Shown: positions 23,754 to 36,300, counted from the first letter of the stretch. The stretch is 64,000 nt of DNA from Zea mays (GCF_902167145.1 NC_050101.1:180664428-180728427); one strand, 5' to 3'. Numbers and translations: made by a program. Notes: generated by a model from the letters alone, not told the origin.

Positions 23754-24578
23754 AAACATTGTTTAGAGGTTCGAAGGTTAGGCCCTCGACAGGGTTCGAC
23801 AAAACTACCTTAGGACGTTAGGGCTCCAAGCCCACTACTAATCAGGAGTTCAAAGGTTGGCCCCTCGAAAGGGCTCCATAACCACCCCAGAACATGGAGT
23901 CAGGGATGACTGTGGGTATGCCTGTACATGGCCATAACTCAAGTTGCGACCTGAGGTACCCTAAGACCTGTCCAAGACCCCTGGGAGCAATTCGTGACGG
24001 TGTCCCATCGTAGAGAGGCATCGAGCCCTCGAACCCAATCAAACGGGCTTGGGACCAGGCGAATCACCCGCGGGTACTTTTGGGGCATGTCTCCAGACCA
24101 CTAGTCGACCCCTATCGAAAGGAGCTCGGACCCCTGCTCGGATTACCCGATGACAGCTCAACGGAAACGTCATGCTCGTTGCCCATCGAGGGTAGCATGA
24201 CGTGTTCCCTCCCTTCCTCCTCGTGGAGAGGCGACGAAGGGGTGTACTAATCAAAAGTCGAGGCACCCCCCGACTAGCCTTTTGCTCCGCGCAAAGGCTC
24301 GGGGGCTGCCCTCACAAACCACACTGAAGGTTACAATAGGTTAACCGAATATAGAAATGAACCTATCACACCAACGACGGTAGAAAATAAAAGCCCCCGA
24401 TGGAGTCAACTACTCCTTCGGGGCCTCAGGGGCTACACCCGATGGGTGCGCTCGCGCGCACCCATCGGAAACTAAAACCTCCGACTCCTCAGAAATATAG
24501 CACACCCACAAGAAAGCAGCAGAGCCTCCAAATAAGTACCAAAGTACTTCCTTTGGAGGCTCGGGGGCTACTATCGGG
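23754..24578 (+). other. 3' untranslated region of the outer element
   Basis: No coding sequence is seen. The region has repeated short phrases such as CTCGGGGGCT and CTCCTTCGGGGCC, which recur around 24295, 24415 and 24555 before the 3' LTR. A perfect hairpin lies at 24439-24468. The purine/G-rich CTCGGGGGCTACTATCGGG immediately before 24579 is the likely polypurine tract. Confidence 0.6.
24439..24468. repeat. Perfect 13-bp inverted repeat (hairpin) with 4-base loop
   Basis: CCGATGGGTGCGC is followed by the loop TCGC and then the exact complement. It is very GC-rich and lies 110 bp before the 3' LTR of the outer element, so it could be an RNA structure of the element's 3' end. Confidence 0.7.
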
Positions 24579-27223
24579 TGTGATAATTAGGGGTACCCAG
24601 ATTATCCCTCTAAAAACACACTCAGAAGAGGTTAAGGCATAACCCCGAATGTAAGAGGTCGAGTCACCTCCTTACCCGAGGCCCACCACGGATATCTACC
24701 CTCCATGCACTAAAACCCCTCCATGAGGGTCTCCGACGTCCGAAAAATCTCCGCCTTGCCCGAAGTCACCTTGTCCTACCATCGCTCCGTCCGTATCGTC
24801 TGAGCCAGTCTCAGGCAGAAAGGACAGGGACACCCGAAGTCCAGCGGGGGACACTCACATTTAATGCGTGCACCCACTCCACACAAAGGCATAGTGAAAG
24901 GGAAATGTGCCCTTGTGCCATTTCTATAATTGTTTTGGTGATTAGATGCCCAACACAAATGTTTTGAACTCTTATGTGCTAAATAAAGTGAGAAGTGCAA
25001 ATCATATAACAAGGTATGTTTCTAGACTTAGTACATTGTTTTTGAGTACTAACATGGTTATCTAAGTGCTAGAAACAGTGCTGAGAAGAGAAGAAACGGA
25101 TTGGAAAAGAGTTGGATGTGTACAGCCAACTCCAGCTCGGCCTAGCACATCGGACTGTCCGGTGGTGCACCGGACAGTGTCCGGTGACCCAGGCTGGTCG
25201 ACGGTGAACCAGCTGCTCTCAGGAATCGACTGAGTTGTATGGCTATAATTCACCGAACTGTCCAGTGAGTTATCCGCGATGAACTAATCGCTCTCGGGAA
25301 AAGAAAAAGGCGACATGGCTAAAACTCACCGGACTGTCCGATGGTGCACCGGACTGTCCGATGAGCCAATGGTGCAAGCGCCAACGGTCGTCCGCGCGAT
25401 CAACACGCGACACGTGGCCCGCTCTAACGGTCGGCTGGTGCACCGGACTGTCCGGTGTGCACTAGACAGTGTCCGGTGCGCCAAACGACCCGGAGGAGCA
25501 ATGGTCGGCTGCACCCGATTTGGAAGGAGATCGCGCACCGGACAAGCTACAGGGCCTGTCTGGTGGCGCACCAGACTGTCCGGTGCGCCACTTGACAGAA
25601 GGCAAGGATAGCCTTCCATGTTGATCTTCAATGGCTCCTAGCTGCCTTGGGGCTATAAAAGGGACCCCTAGGCGCATGGAGCAGTACACCAAGCTTAGAA
25701 GAAACATTCTAAGACTCCGAGACTCCACCTCCACGCATTTGATCGATTGTGTTAGTGATTTGAGCTCTGTTTGAGTTGCGTACTCCCTGTGCTGTGTTTT
25801 GAGCTCAAGTCTTGGCTTGTGTGCGTGTGTGTGCTGCAGATTTGAGTCTTGCGTGTGTTGCTCTCCCTCTATTACTACTGTGATTCTCTTGTGACAAACT
25901 TGTAATGGCGAGAGGCTCCAATCTGTGGAGATTCCTCGCAAACGGGAGAAAGTCTATAAGGAAGAAAGCCGTGGTATTCAAGTTGATCATTGGATCACTT
26001 GAAAGGGGTTGAGTGCAACCCTCGTCCATTGGGACACCACAACATGGAAGTAGACAAGTGTTACTTGACCGAACCATGGGATAAAAATCGCGTGTCTCTT
26101 GTGCTGCTTTCTCTGTGATTGTTATGTTCACGAGAACTCGCTTCAACGCTACTTAGTCGCACTAACTCCTTAATAACCAAGTTTGTGGCTATTTAGTGTT
26201 TGATTTTACAGGATCACCTATTCACCCCCCCTCTAGGTGCTCTCACATAGGAGCACATGTCTACAAGACATCGTTCATATACAGGCATAACAACATGATT
26301 ACGCCCCCGCCACTATGCACACACGTCGCCTGCCATACCCCCGACGTGAGATCTAATAAGACAGGAGAAGCAGACTCGCCCTCGGGCGCAAATCTCCGCC
26401 TTGCCCGATGCTAGGCTCTCCCTCAGGCACAACTCCGCCTCGCCCGACACAGAGCTTGGCCTTGGGTGATGACCCCGCCTTGCCCGAGCTCAGCTTTGGT
26501 AACCTACTCCACCGCAAATCCCACAGGTGGCCACTCCACCAACTATGGCACACGTCAGGGAAGGCTCGACCATCGCCTCGGAAAGACTTTCGCCTTGCCC
26601 AAGCTGGGCTCTGACCTCGATAATCGCAACAAAGGAATCACAACATCACTCGACATAGGGAACATGGTGCACTTCGTAAGTAGGCTTTTACCCATGCCGA
26701 AGCCCTATTACAACAACTACAGGGTGGGCGACCCCTCCCCTGGGGCTCGGGCGTACGACCAACCCCTTGGCCTCACCCTCGGCTCTCAACAGGAAATCAG
26801 CAAGCGCAAGTCAACAACGCAGTACGCCGTCATGTCACTCATAGGACGCCAAGACATCCCCCTGCTAATACGACGGCTTCAGACTTCATAGCATACACCC
26901 CTAGGTGTATAAATAGGGCAGTGGTAGTTCCTCCCAGGACAGAAGGCGAACACTCAGTAGTTTTCTCCAAGTCTTTCGATATTGGCACTTGCCTCTATTA
27001 GTTCTAGGGACTTGGGGACTCCCCCTCTACTGTCGTGCTTGTAACCCCTACTACAGGCACTTTCGTGTGAGTAATATAAGCCTCATCCCCCCTTTTCTAG
27101 AAGTAGGGCATTGCATTGCCCAAACCAGGATAAACAGCTTGTGTCAACTTGCACGCCATCTAGATTCTGGGCACGCATCATCATTTTACTAGTCGGTTAG
27201 GGCCGTTAGTCCAAACATCGACA
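24579..27223 (+). repeat. 3' LTR of the outer Tat element, split by a solo LTR
   Basis: Starts TGTGATAATTAG at 24579 after a G-rich tract and ends CGACA at 27223. Removing the solo LTR and one CATAG copy leaves about 1289 bp. The distal part (26246-27223) aligns with 1-974. A TATA-like TATAAATAG near 26907 corresponds to the one at 659. The following five bases ACTTG should be one copy of the target duplication; its partner is outside the window. Confidence 0.88.
24895..26245 (+). mobile_element. Solo LTR (1351 bp) with perfect CATAG target duplication
   Basis: TGAAAGGGAAATG at the start and GGTGCTCTCA at the end are flanked by CATAG at 24890-24894 and 26246-26250. No internal domain is present, so recombination between LTRs left a single copy. 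A TATA box (25654-25660, in GGCTATAAAAGGGACC) sets the orientation as +. The U3-like half (25140-25600) carries about eight copies or variants of the palindrome CACCGGACTGTCCGGTG. The last 35 bp (tail CACCTATTCACCCCCCCTCTAGGTGCTCTCA) match in reverse the start of the partial LTR at 45218. I cannot name the family. Confidence 0.9.
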
Positions 27224-27985
27224 ACTTGTTTTTTTTCTATTTGTGATAGTTAATGGAAGAGATGATGTCTCAATTGATAGAGGTGCAATGGATCTATAAC
27301 ATATGAGGTGATAGATGTATGTTAGAGTGATTACTCCATCTTTCCATATCCACATAACTCCTACTATTATATTATGCTCCTATGACATGAGCATAGCTTT
27401 CACTTCTCGGTTGAGTTGCATCCGAGTCTTCATGTCATAATCCACTATGCGCATGAAGTGTTAGGAGAGCAGGATTCTAGAACCGTCATTTGCATCTGTG
27501 ACACCTACTCAGGCGTGCAAATGGTAAGTTTTTTGGCGAAGTGTCTCCATGATTGCTCACTGATCATTGTCTTCTTACTTGTGCTACATCGGATCATCTT
27601 TTTTTCTCTTCGACTTGGTGGACGCCCGAGGCACATTACCGTGAATATTTGCCTCTATACACTATAATCCACTACTTTGAGCAACAGACATTGTTGACTC
27701 TTGTGAATAGAGCTACCAGGGCCTTGAACATGGGTTATACGTTGGGTATATTTTACTCTCTGGATTTATTAAGTTCGGTACAATTTTGATTATGATTAGT
27801 ATATTTTTATATACCTATCGACTATTATTGTGAGTAGTAATATTACATAAACACACACATATATCATCGTAAATTTACTATAGTATCTATAGATTAAAAT
27901 TAAATACAAAATTACATAATTTATCAGATTCAATCTGATTCATCCCTAGGTAGAAGCAATTAGGTAGTAGTACTATGCATGAAAC
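27224..27985. other. AT-rich low-copy DNA right of the outer element
   Basis: No convincing gene. Short frames (27416-27667, 27553-27789) have no recognisable motif. From about 27790 the sequence resembles 40740-40990, for example TAAATTTACTATAGTATCTATAG versus the version at 40770-40793, marking the start of a diverged paralogous segment. Confidence 0.5.
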
Positions 27986-29579
27986 TGAAAGAGAAATGGG
28001 GTCTAATCCATTTCTGCACTTGTTTTGGTGCTTGATGACCATCACAATCACTTGGACTAACTAGTTTGCCAAGTGTATGTTCATAGGTTCATAAGATCAA
28101 CCAATATGCTTCTAAGTCAGAAATTAACTCAAAAATTAGTCTATTTGTGGCAAAACTTGGAAAAGAGGAAATAGCAATAGCTCAACACTTTGGATAAGTT
28201 CTAAACACCCCTAGAATCCTATTTGGTATATCAAGAAAGGTTGGAAAACTCCGTTTCAAAATATCACTCGTTTGGGGCTAGTTTGAGCTAGAGAAGGAAT
28301 ATAAGTTAAATGAAATATAACAACCATGTTTCATGACTTAGACTGGTTGGAAAGTCACTAGATATGTTTGCCTAATTCGTAGAAACATCCTCATGGGCAA
28401 CCGAACTAATTTGAAGAAGATATGTCAAAACTTGTCAAAGTTAGTATGTGTAGGGGCGCATTGGACTGGTCTGCTGGTGCACCAAACCGAGTGTGCAGAG
28501 GGTTTGGAACTGGTCTCGGGCCATAGGTGCACCGTCTGGTGGGTCATTAGACCAGTGTACCAGAGATGTTGTTTTTGAAGCTGAAGATGAGATGGCACAC
28601 CAGCCCGGTCTGGTGGTGTACCGGACCGTCTGACAGTTTAACTGTTGTCTCCAACTCCAATGGATGCTGGCGTGGTGAAGGTCCGGTGGCACAACAGAGT
28701 GGTCTGATGCCTCTGACAAGACCAGCCCCGGTTAGAATGGTTCCCTACTACAGCAGTACGCTAGGGGTCTGGTGTGCCACCGGACCTACAATGTTCAAGG
28801 TCCGGTGCGACGCAGAAAGTTGTAGATTTCCCCACTTTGTTGCGATAGCTATGTGGGATGGTTGGGTCTATAAATACACCCCAACCAACACATTGAAGAC
28901 ACAAGAGGTACAACAAACATCTCTACACTTAGTGCAACTACTCCCAAGCATTCAATAGCCTCTAAGAGCCACATCCAAGTGAATTGAGCTAGAAAAGAGT
29001 TAGCGCCTTGCGAGAGTGTTTCATTTGAGTTGTTGCAAAGTTCTTATGCTCTTGATTGTGTTTTATTCTCATTCCCAACATCATTCTCTCTTTGTAAAGC
29101 TAGCAAGAGACACCAAAGTTGTGCGGTGATCCTTGCAGGGACTTTATGTCCTTTGAGATTGAGAAGAAGCACTCAACTGTTCTAAGTGACCGATTGAGAG
29201 AGGAAAAGAGTTGAAATAGGCCTATCCTTGGTGGACTCCTCAACGAGGAGTAGGTTCTTTAGAACTGAACCTCGTGAAACAAATCACCTGTGTTCCTTGT
29301 GTTGATTCTTGTTTGTGATCTGTTTCTTCCTCCCCTCTCTCTAGTTCTATTGCTTGCGCTTGATTCTATAGTATTTGAGTTTCTTCTAAAGTAATTCCAC
29401 GATCATTTGATCAATTCTAGCAAGAAGAACAACTCTCCCTCACGTGGATTCATTTAATTCCCATTTTAACACTTAATCAGGGTTCTAGTTTTTGTAATTT
29501 GCGATAAATTTGAGGTTTCTGCTATTCATCACCCTCTAGGCGACGTAGGCACTGATAACCGTCCTCTAGACAACTTTCC
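27986..29579 (+). mobile_element. Older solo LTR (about 1594 bp) related to the one at 24895
   Basis: Starts TGAAAGAGAAATGGGG and shares the next 60 bp pattern with the 24895 solo LTR (CATTTCT..TTGTTTTGGTG.TT..ATG). The right end is CTTTCC at 29579. Boundaries are supported by an empty-site paralog: 40976-40993 reads CATGCATGTAATGAAC, whereas here CATGAAAC, the insert, then GTAATGAAC are seen. The implied target duplication GTAAT/GAAAC is decayed. A TATA box lies at 28869-28876. It carries diverged GTCTGGTGCACC-type palindromes like its relative. Confidence 0.75.
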
Positions 29580-29836
29580 GTAATGAACAGGCACCGTAAT
29601 TAAGTGATAGTATAATATAGTATCAGACTAGAAAGATAATGCATATGTCATCAGAAATGAAAATTACCCGATCTGCAGGCCTGTCAGCGGATAGACATCT
29701 GGCAGAGTCTCCATATATGCCAGCTAGCTATACGTACCGCGTCGCTCGCTGGAGAAAGAAAAGACAATTAAATATTACTTCTATATATACACAGATAGGA
29801 TGAGTGTATGCATTATTTATTAGAGGGTTGGGCCAA

Positions 29837-29977
29837 TTCCCTGTATGCCATCGGAAAATATACTAGTTACTTGTGTGCCACTGGTCCCATATGTCATACA
29901 CACAAAAAAATATATCTATATGCCACTCAGTGGCACACAAGGAATGAGTATAAAATCTGATGGCATACCAGAAATTT
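29837..29977. mobile_element. Foldback MITE-like element
   Basis: The two arms of about 45 bases are imperfect inverted complements. TTCCCTGTATGCCATC...ACTTGTGTGCCACTG on the left pairs with CAGTGGCACACAAGG...GATGGCATACCAGAAA on the right, around a short AT-rich centre. It is absent from the paralogous segment near 41200, consistent with an insertion. The class is not determined. Confidence 0.65.
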
Positions 29978-30461
29978 TTCCTATAAAAATTGAAGATGAT
30001 CGTTAAGCGATAAGGAGGAAGAGAAATAAAATGAAAACCTTTCTAGGTTAACTAGGGAGAGGCTGGGACGGGCGGACGGGAATATGAATGAGTCATCCTA
30101 AATTTGGGGTCTCTCCCATTCAAGGACGGAGCTAGAAATTTTTTTAGAAAAGGCTGAACTAAACCAATGTAGTATAGAAAGCCCCTTCTACATTGTATAT
30201 GTACGCTAAAAATCTTAGGAGAGGCTCTAGTGGGGCTCCATAGACTCGGTAGCGGTAGGAGGGGCTCAAACCCCGCCTGCCCCACCGCGGCCTTCATCCC
30301 TACTCCCATCCACAGTCCACCACACGAGAGAGAATAAAGCATGACAGTCCACTCTTTTATTTGTTGCCTTGCACAGTACATTTTTCACCTCAAATAAACT
30401 AGCCACCAAACTTGGTTGATTCTATATATAGCCCATTTTAACAACAACAACAACGAATTTA

Positions 30462-30578
30462 GGGCTCCTTTGGAACGCATAAAATTTACAGGAATGGTAT
30501 AGCAACTTCACAGGAATTAGTTTAAAAACACAGAAAAATGCAGGATTTAGGAAATAATCCGTTGATCCAAAGGAGGCC
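30462..30578. mobile_element. Tourist-like MITE candidate (about 117 bp)
   Basis: GGGCTCCTTTGGA at the left and its near-complement TCCAAAGGAGGCC at the right form terminal inverted repeats around AT-rich sequence with AGGAAT-type motifs, as in grass Tourist/PIF MITEs. A clean three-base target duplication is not visible. Confidence 0.5.
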
Positions 30579-31956
30579 TAGTCTAAAGGAGTAAAACATA
30601 TGACTTCTAATATTCTTGAAGTTATTCCAATCTTGTTCCATGTTGATTTTGAAATTTGAAATTATTTTTCAGTATTCCACTGATGATTCTCCAAATATTC
30701 TTCATCTAAGAAAATCGAAATTATTTTTTAAAATACCTACAAATGTTTTTTTATAATCTCCAACACTGCTTATGTCCTTACGCATACATATGCTCCTTCT
30801 ATCGTTAAAAAATATACGATGAGTTGTATGTGCGTTAAAATGGTAATTGCAGTTACCACCAACTACTCGTATGCTTATCCCTACTAATCCTCGAACTTGT
30901 CTATAAGAGCATCTCCAACAATGCCTCAAATAGATGCCTTGTTATGAAATACAGGGCTATACACATACAAAAAGCAACTTCAATAGTGCCCTAATTTATA
31001 AATTTTTTTTAAAAAAATATAGAGCGCATGCCAGAGTATCACAAATATATTACACCTGGTCGGGCTGCCCCATCCTAAAACCATGCCGACTGTTCACGTA
31101 TTTCCCCTTCATCCCCAGCAGCCGCTATGGATGGGGAATAATTGCCGTTAATTGGATGATCGGGAATATAGAATAGAAGTTTGTCAACTCCATCTTTTTG
31201 CACACAAAATTAAGGGTGTTTTGAATTTATCCTAAATTCAAAATAAATTTTAATATTTGGTTTCAAAAAGTCTATGTGCGAGTTGGTCTCAACAAAAAAT
31301 ATAGTGGTCTATATTTCTCTATAAAAAGTCTCTCAAAATATTCTATAAATATTTTCCAAGTGGTTCTCTATGAATTCTTCCCAAAAATATTGCTTAAGTA
31401 TTGCACCGATAATCTTCCTTGCACCACTTATACTAGTACGCATACATACACTCTTGTTATCATTAAAAACACATATATGATGACATGTGTAGTTTTAAAA
31501 TGCTAACTGCAGTTGGCACGGCTAATAATTGTATGCTTATCTCTACAAAACGAACTTCGGGTCTAAACTTGGCCACCGAATATATCCATGTATCTCGTAA
31601 AAGAATAGCCATGCGATAGCAAATGAACGGACCACGTAGCTTGCAAAAAAAAGATATTTATGTACTAGCCGGCTATAGTAGCAGCTACTAGAGAAATCCA
31701 CTGCCTACTCGGTGCTATCCCCTAAAAACATCCTTGCCTCATAAAAAAAATAAAGGAGCCTCTTCTCTTGAGCCGCATATACTTGCTTCTCCCGTACACA
31801 ACCCGCTCCATTCTCGGTGAGCGTCTAGGTGAAAGAGGTCAGGAGGAGTGCACCGGCAAGCGTACAGCTCAAAGATCCACTTCCAAGTGCTTTCTTTGAG
31901 GTGAGGTTGAACTTTGATTTTTTCCTCGTTCTTACAGATTAGTTCATGCCAGGGTT

Positions 31957-32423
31957 TGTTGGGGCGAAGGCGAAGACGCCACCCTTCGCTCGAAGGCCTT
32001 CGCCACACCCGCTGCAACAACGGAGACAAGACGACTGGCCAACTCTACCCTTCGCTTGACACACCCGGAGACGAAGGCCTACGGCGAAGTCGCCTTTTCC
32101 CGCGACCTTGTCCAGCGCGGAGGCCCACGTGTGATCCGGCCCATCGTAATAGGCCCTGCGTGGCCGCTGCGCATTACGAGCCTAGTTTGTAAAGGTCTCC
32201 CTGTAGTTTAAGTCTGTAACCCTGCTTTATGGGAATATTTCGGGGATAACCTAGGCGCCTGAGGGCACATGCGTCCTTAACACTGGACGCTGGGCACTCA
32301 GACACCTATAAATACCCCCGCACAGTGCCCTTGAGAGGCTAGGTTAACAGAGCTATTGCCATCCCAAGTTGTAGCCCCGTTTACACCACTTTTGCTCCTC
32401 AGTTGGATCAACTCGCTCAGGAG
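31957..32423 (+). repeat. 5' LTR of element A, missing its last 14 bases
   Basis: 467 bp collinear with the first 467 of the 481-bp 3' LTR. It stops after CTCAGGAG, where the 3' copy continues AGCAAGTTCCAACA. TATA box TATAAATA at 32307-32314. Confidence 0.92.
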
Positions 32424-32713
32424 ATCTCATCGACGGAGACCGCGTCTTCGCCCTACATGCTCTAAACAAATACCAAGCTCAGACAAAAGCATGGCGCGAC
32501 CACACAGTCATCCCGAGGGAGTTCAACGAAGGAGACCTCGTACTCGTCCGGACAGCTCGGACAGAGTCCCGGGGTAAGTTGGAGCCGAAATGGGAGGGCC
32601 CTTTCATCTTCAAGACGAAGGCGTCCCCCAGCGCGTATAGGCTCACAACGCCATCCGGCGAAGACTTAGAACATTCTTGGAACATTGATAATCTTCGCAA
32701 ATTTTTTGTTTAA
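32423..32713 (+). pseudogene. pol: Integrase C-terminal remnant of element A
   Basis: An uninterrupted run of 96 sense codons plus TAA with no start codon of its own. It matches the last 96 residues of the element B polyprotein with few changes (D-G-D-R-V-F-A-L, then E-F-x-E-G-D-L-V-L, W-E-G-P, and the end D-N-L-R-K-F-F-V). It begins directly at the deletion junction with the 5' LTR. This is the SH3-like chromatin/DNA-binding module at the integrase end. Alone it has no enzymatic role. The lack of any stop implies that the deletion is recent or that little time has passed since transposition. Confidence 0.88.
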
Positions 32714-32943
32714 CTCTTCAGGGCCACTTCGCCCTTGTAATCAGCAGAACAAGTTTTAAGCCGGCCCGCACTCTTTTCCTCCAGGGGTGAGGTTTTTAAC
32801 GAGGCGGAGCCATGTAATATACACGCGAAAAAACCCCCGCAAAAACTACGTCGAAAAAGACCGCATCGACGGTCTTCGACATTTGACCGACACAAAAGTC
32901 ACCGCGAGGGGCAGCGATGGCTACCCCTCGCGTGCGACAGTCC
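32714..32943 (+). other. 3' flank of pol in element A
   Basis: Non-coding and collinear with the reverse complement of 53240-53470 in element B, including GTGAGGTTTTTAACGAGGCGGAG and TGTAATATACA. The conservation between copies marks it as a regular part of this family. Confidence 0.7.
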
Positions 32944-33210
32944 GTGCAAAAGTCGCCTAAGGGTGCAGCCGGACTAGCACAACAAGTGCGCAAATTCGAA
33001 GTCTTCTCGAAAAGACTATCCGTGCAAAAGTCGCCTAAGGGTGCAGCCGGACTAGCACAACAAGTGTGCAAATTCGAAGTCTTCTCAAAAAGACTATCCG
33101 TGCAAAAGTCGCCTAAGGGTGCAGCCGGACTAGCACAACAAGTGCGTGAATCGAAGTCTTCTCCACAAGACAATCCGCGCAAAAGTCGCCTAAGGGTGCA
33201 GCCGGACTAG
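32944..33210 (+). repeat. 78-bp tandem repeats in element A (about 3.4 copies)
   Basis: GTGCAAAAGTCGCCTAAGGG recurs at 32944, 33022 and 33100, with a variant (GCGCAAAAGTCG) at 33177, giving periods of 78, 78 and 77. The same unit, reverse-complemented, builds the larger array in element B. An open frame crosses it only because the period is divisible by three in places. Confidence 0.9.
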
Positions 33211-33393
33211 CATAACGAGAGTAAAAATCGAAGGCGCATTACATCAGTCCGAGAGTCCACAGGCGCAGCCGGACCGACACAATAATATACTAGACTGGGT
33301 GTGCAACACCTTACGAACACACCCAGATGCACGAAGGCAGTCAACCTTATCATACAATCTACAGTTACATGTGTTCAGCAAGGGCATAACACC

Positions 33394-36300
33394 TTACATA
33401 GGTTCAACCTTCGGAATGATCCCCATCTCCCTATAGTTAAATAGCATTATCCTCAGCTCCTCACCCTCAAAAAGCCTTCGCAACTCACCCTCACCCATAC
33501 TCGCCCCAACCGGCGAGGACAACAATTCCTGCCTACCAGCCCTGCCCACACGAAGACGACCACCATCAAACCCGCCCACTCTACGCTTCGCCACCGCCCT
33601 TCGCCGCCTACGCCCAACACTCGGACCAGGCAAAATTTCAGCATCCGTAACACGCGGAGAAGCCTCTACCTCAGCCACATCCAAGGCCGCAAAATAATCT
33701 AAGCCTTCATCCGAAGACTCTTCCATCCACAAAACCGAACTCCCAGAGTCATCAAACTCAGAAAACTTAGACGTAGATTCATCCGATTCATTACCAGCAA
33801 CCACGGTCGAAGCCGCCACAAAATTAGCAGTAGCGGTTGCGTGCGCAGGCCCAAAATCTTGAACCTGCGCAGCAACCAAGGTTTAGTAACACAGACAAAA
33901 TTCCCTAACTACCCCATACACACTAAGCCACCTGCGAAGACCCAGTAGCCGCCGCGGAATCCTCCGTTGCTGGCTCCGTCGCCGCCTTCGGGGGATCCTC
34001 CGCCATCGGCACAGTGGCCACCGGCGAGTCTCCACCAGACACAGCAGACGCAGGGGCGGCGTGGGAAGCTTGACCGGTCTCCGGGAGCGACGCTGGGTCG
34101 ACCTCAGCTTCGGCCACCACCGGGTCGGCCTCCGCTTCGGGCAGCGCGCTGTTCAGACGTCCGAAGTCCTCCACATCCTCGGCACGCGCCATCTGCAACA
34201 CAGCGCACCAATTCAGCACACCCGCATACACCCACATTCAATAGCACAAAACGAAACACAAACTTTACCTGATCCCTCGCCCGGTCAGCCCGTTCCCTAA
34301 CCGCCTCCCGACCGTGAGGGCCCCACATCCGGTCGAAGAGGGCCCCCCGGCGTCCTTCACCACAGGGTCTTCGACCTTAAAAATCTCACGCCCAAAATCT
34401 TCATCGGATCGGTCGAAGACCTCATAGTGATGGCACCCCTCGCGGGCCAGCGCATTCATAGCCCCCTCGCAGGTGACGAGGGAGGCATACGACATGAAGC
34501 CCGCCACGATGGTCGAGAGTGCTTGCAACTCCTCTTGCAGCCACTCGAGGCACCGAAGGCCCGCCTCTCGGTCAGGCACCTCGAAGTCGGCGGTCCACGC
34601 ACCCAGCTCGCAGTACGAATCCACGAGCTGTTTGCGCGTTCGCTCAACTTCCACGCGAGTAGAGGCCTCGGCCCTCTCCACGCGGGCCTGCTGAGCGTTG
34701 AACCGTGCCTCCCACTCCTCGGCGCGCTGGCTTGCAAGGCTTTCTTCCGCCCTCGCCAATTTGGCCTCCGCCTGTGCCGACTGCGCCTTGGTGATGGCCT
34801 CATTGGCCTCCTTTCTTTCCTCCACCAGCTGGCGCCGGAGGTCAGTCCTCTCGCTCTCCAGAGCGGCCACCTTCTCTGCTAGCCTGCGGTTTTTGCTCTC
34901 CGCAGCCGATTTTCTCGAACGGCGTCCGCGTGCTGCGCCCGAAGTCTCTCGACTTCGACTTCCACGCCCGCCGTAAGGGCGCCCGACGCCACGTGATCGA
35001 CGAAGTCGGCCGCCTAACAGACACACATGAGTCCACAATCAAAATGAAAGCGGCACACAACGAAGCCTACTTCAACTTACCTGATTCAGCTGCAGCGACG
35101 CTTCCCGCAGCCGGCGGGACACAGTGCCCGCCTCGTCTTTGACGGCAGTGGCCGCCGACACCTCGCCGCCAGCGCTGGAAGCGCCACCCTTCACCCCAAA
35201 AACCGCGGCAGGCGCCGTGGCCGCCACCTCAGGCGAGACGGCAACAAGTTGCCCTTCGCCCGACCCTGCAACGTATCACTGGTCAAAAAAAACCTTATCG
35301 ACGAGATAGTCGTCCACGTAAATATCTGTGCCGAAGTCGGCAATACACTTCCCCGGCGAAGGCAGCTCCCGGACCTTCGCAGCTCCCTCCGGGACGGACT
35401 TGGTCCCGCCAGCGCCGGCCGCCTTCGAGCTTTCCAGCAACTTGCCGGATCCAGGCGCGGTCGCTTTCGCAGCCAGCGAGGGCTGGCTACCGCCGGGGAC
35501 GACAGCCTTCGCGCTCCCGCGCGCCCTCTTCGGCCTAGCCTCAGGGAGCCTGACGACCGCCCGACGCTTCTGAGAAGCATCCTGTCGATCCTTGTCCATC
35601 ACTGCTGACACAACAGCAGCAATATTCCGCCCGTAAGGAAACACTCTCAAATCACGGGCCATGCGAGAGGTAAAAAAGTCTTCGCCAGCCGCGCGGGGGA
35701 TAGGAACGTTCTTGGGCCATCGACCCCCGGTAACCTCCAGCATCCGCGCCGAAGACTCCCGGACCTCGGGCGAAGACATCCTTCCCCCCGGGGCCGCGCA
35801 TGTCCCCATCAACTCCATAGCAAAACTATTGGAGACCCCCAGTTTTCCCATCGCAGTACCTAGCTTCCTCTTCTTAGTAGATGGGGCAGCCTCCGGCGCG
35901 GGGTCGTCTTCAAGCACTGCCGCTGGTTTTTTCCCCGGCGGTCGGCGACGTCTACTCCGGGATAACCGCCATACAACAAACCATTCAACTCAAAAACTCG
36001 GTTCAGGCGATCGTTGGATCCACGTATGTCCCAGATCCGCTGGGCCTCAGTCCTCGGCACGTAGCGACCAACAATTCTCACCGCCCCATCCTCCGCCTCA
36101 CGCACAACCGCGGCAGCATCCCGCCCTCGCACATCCAAGGCAAAGAGTGGACTTCGCACCTTCTGCCCGCCAAGGGAGGGCATCACGCGAGGGCATACTT
36201 CACCCAGCTTCCATCCATGTGCCAAAGGCCACACCCCATACCCTATGAATTTCTCAACCAGATCGCGCCCGCTACTCCTACGGGCAGCGATCCGAAGTGC

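Larger units (their letters stand above)
29580..31951. other. AT-rich low-copy segment (paralog copy 1) with MITEs
   Basis: No gene is identified. From 29580 to about 30350 it aligns with 40985-41640 (shared CTCCATATATGCCA.CTAGCTATACGTAC, GTCTTTCTAG.CTA, TCTCATCCACACTCC). Parts of 31200-31400 align with 42200-42325. Internally, 30760-30890 and 31425-31545 are a diverged direct duplication (CGCATACATA..., TGCAGTT.., GTATGCTTATC). A stretch at 31740-31951 has exon-like pyrimidine-tract and GT/AG signals next to the insertion site of element A but no long frame. Confidence 0.55.

Noticed and set aside
30901..31010. MITE starting AGAGCATCTCCAACA
   Set aside because: The left end looks like a common grass MITE terminus, but I could not find a matching right inverted repeat or target duplication.
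32917..33210. Repeat protein of 97 or 128 codons
   Set aside because: It is the 78-bp DNA repeat read through; the same unit is 77 bp in element B, where it does not keep a frame.
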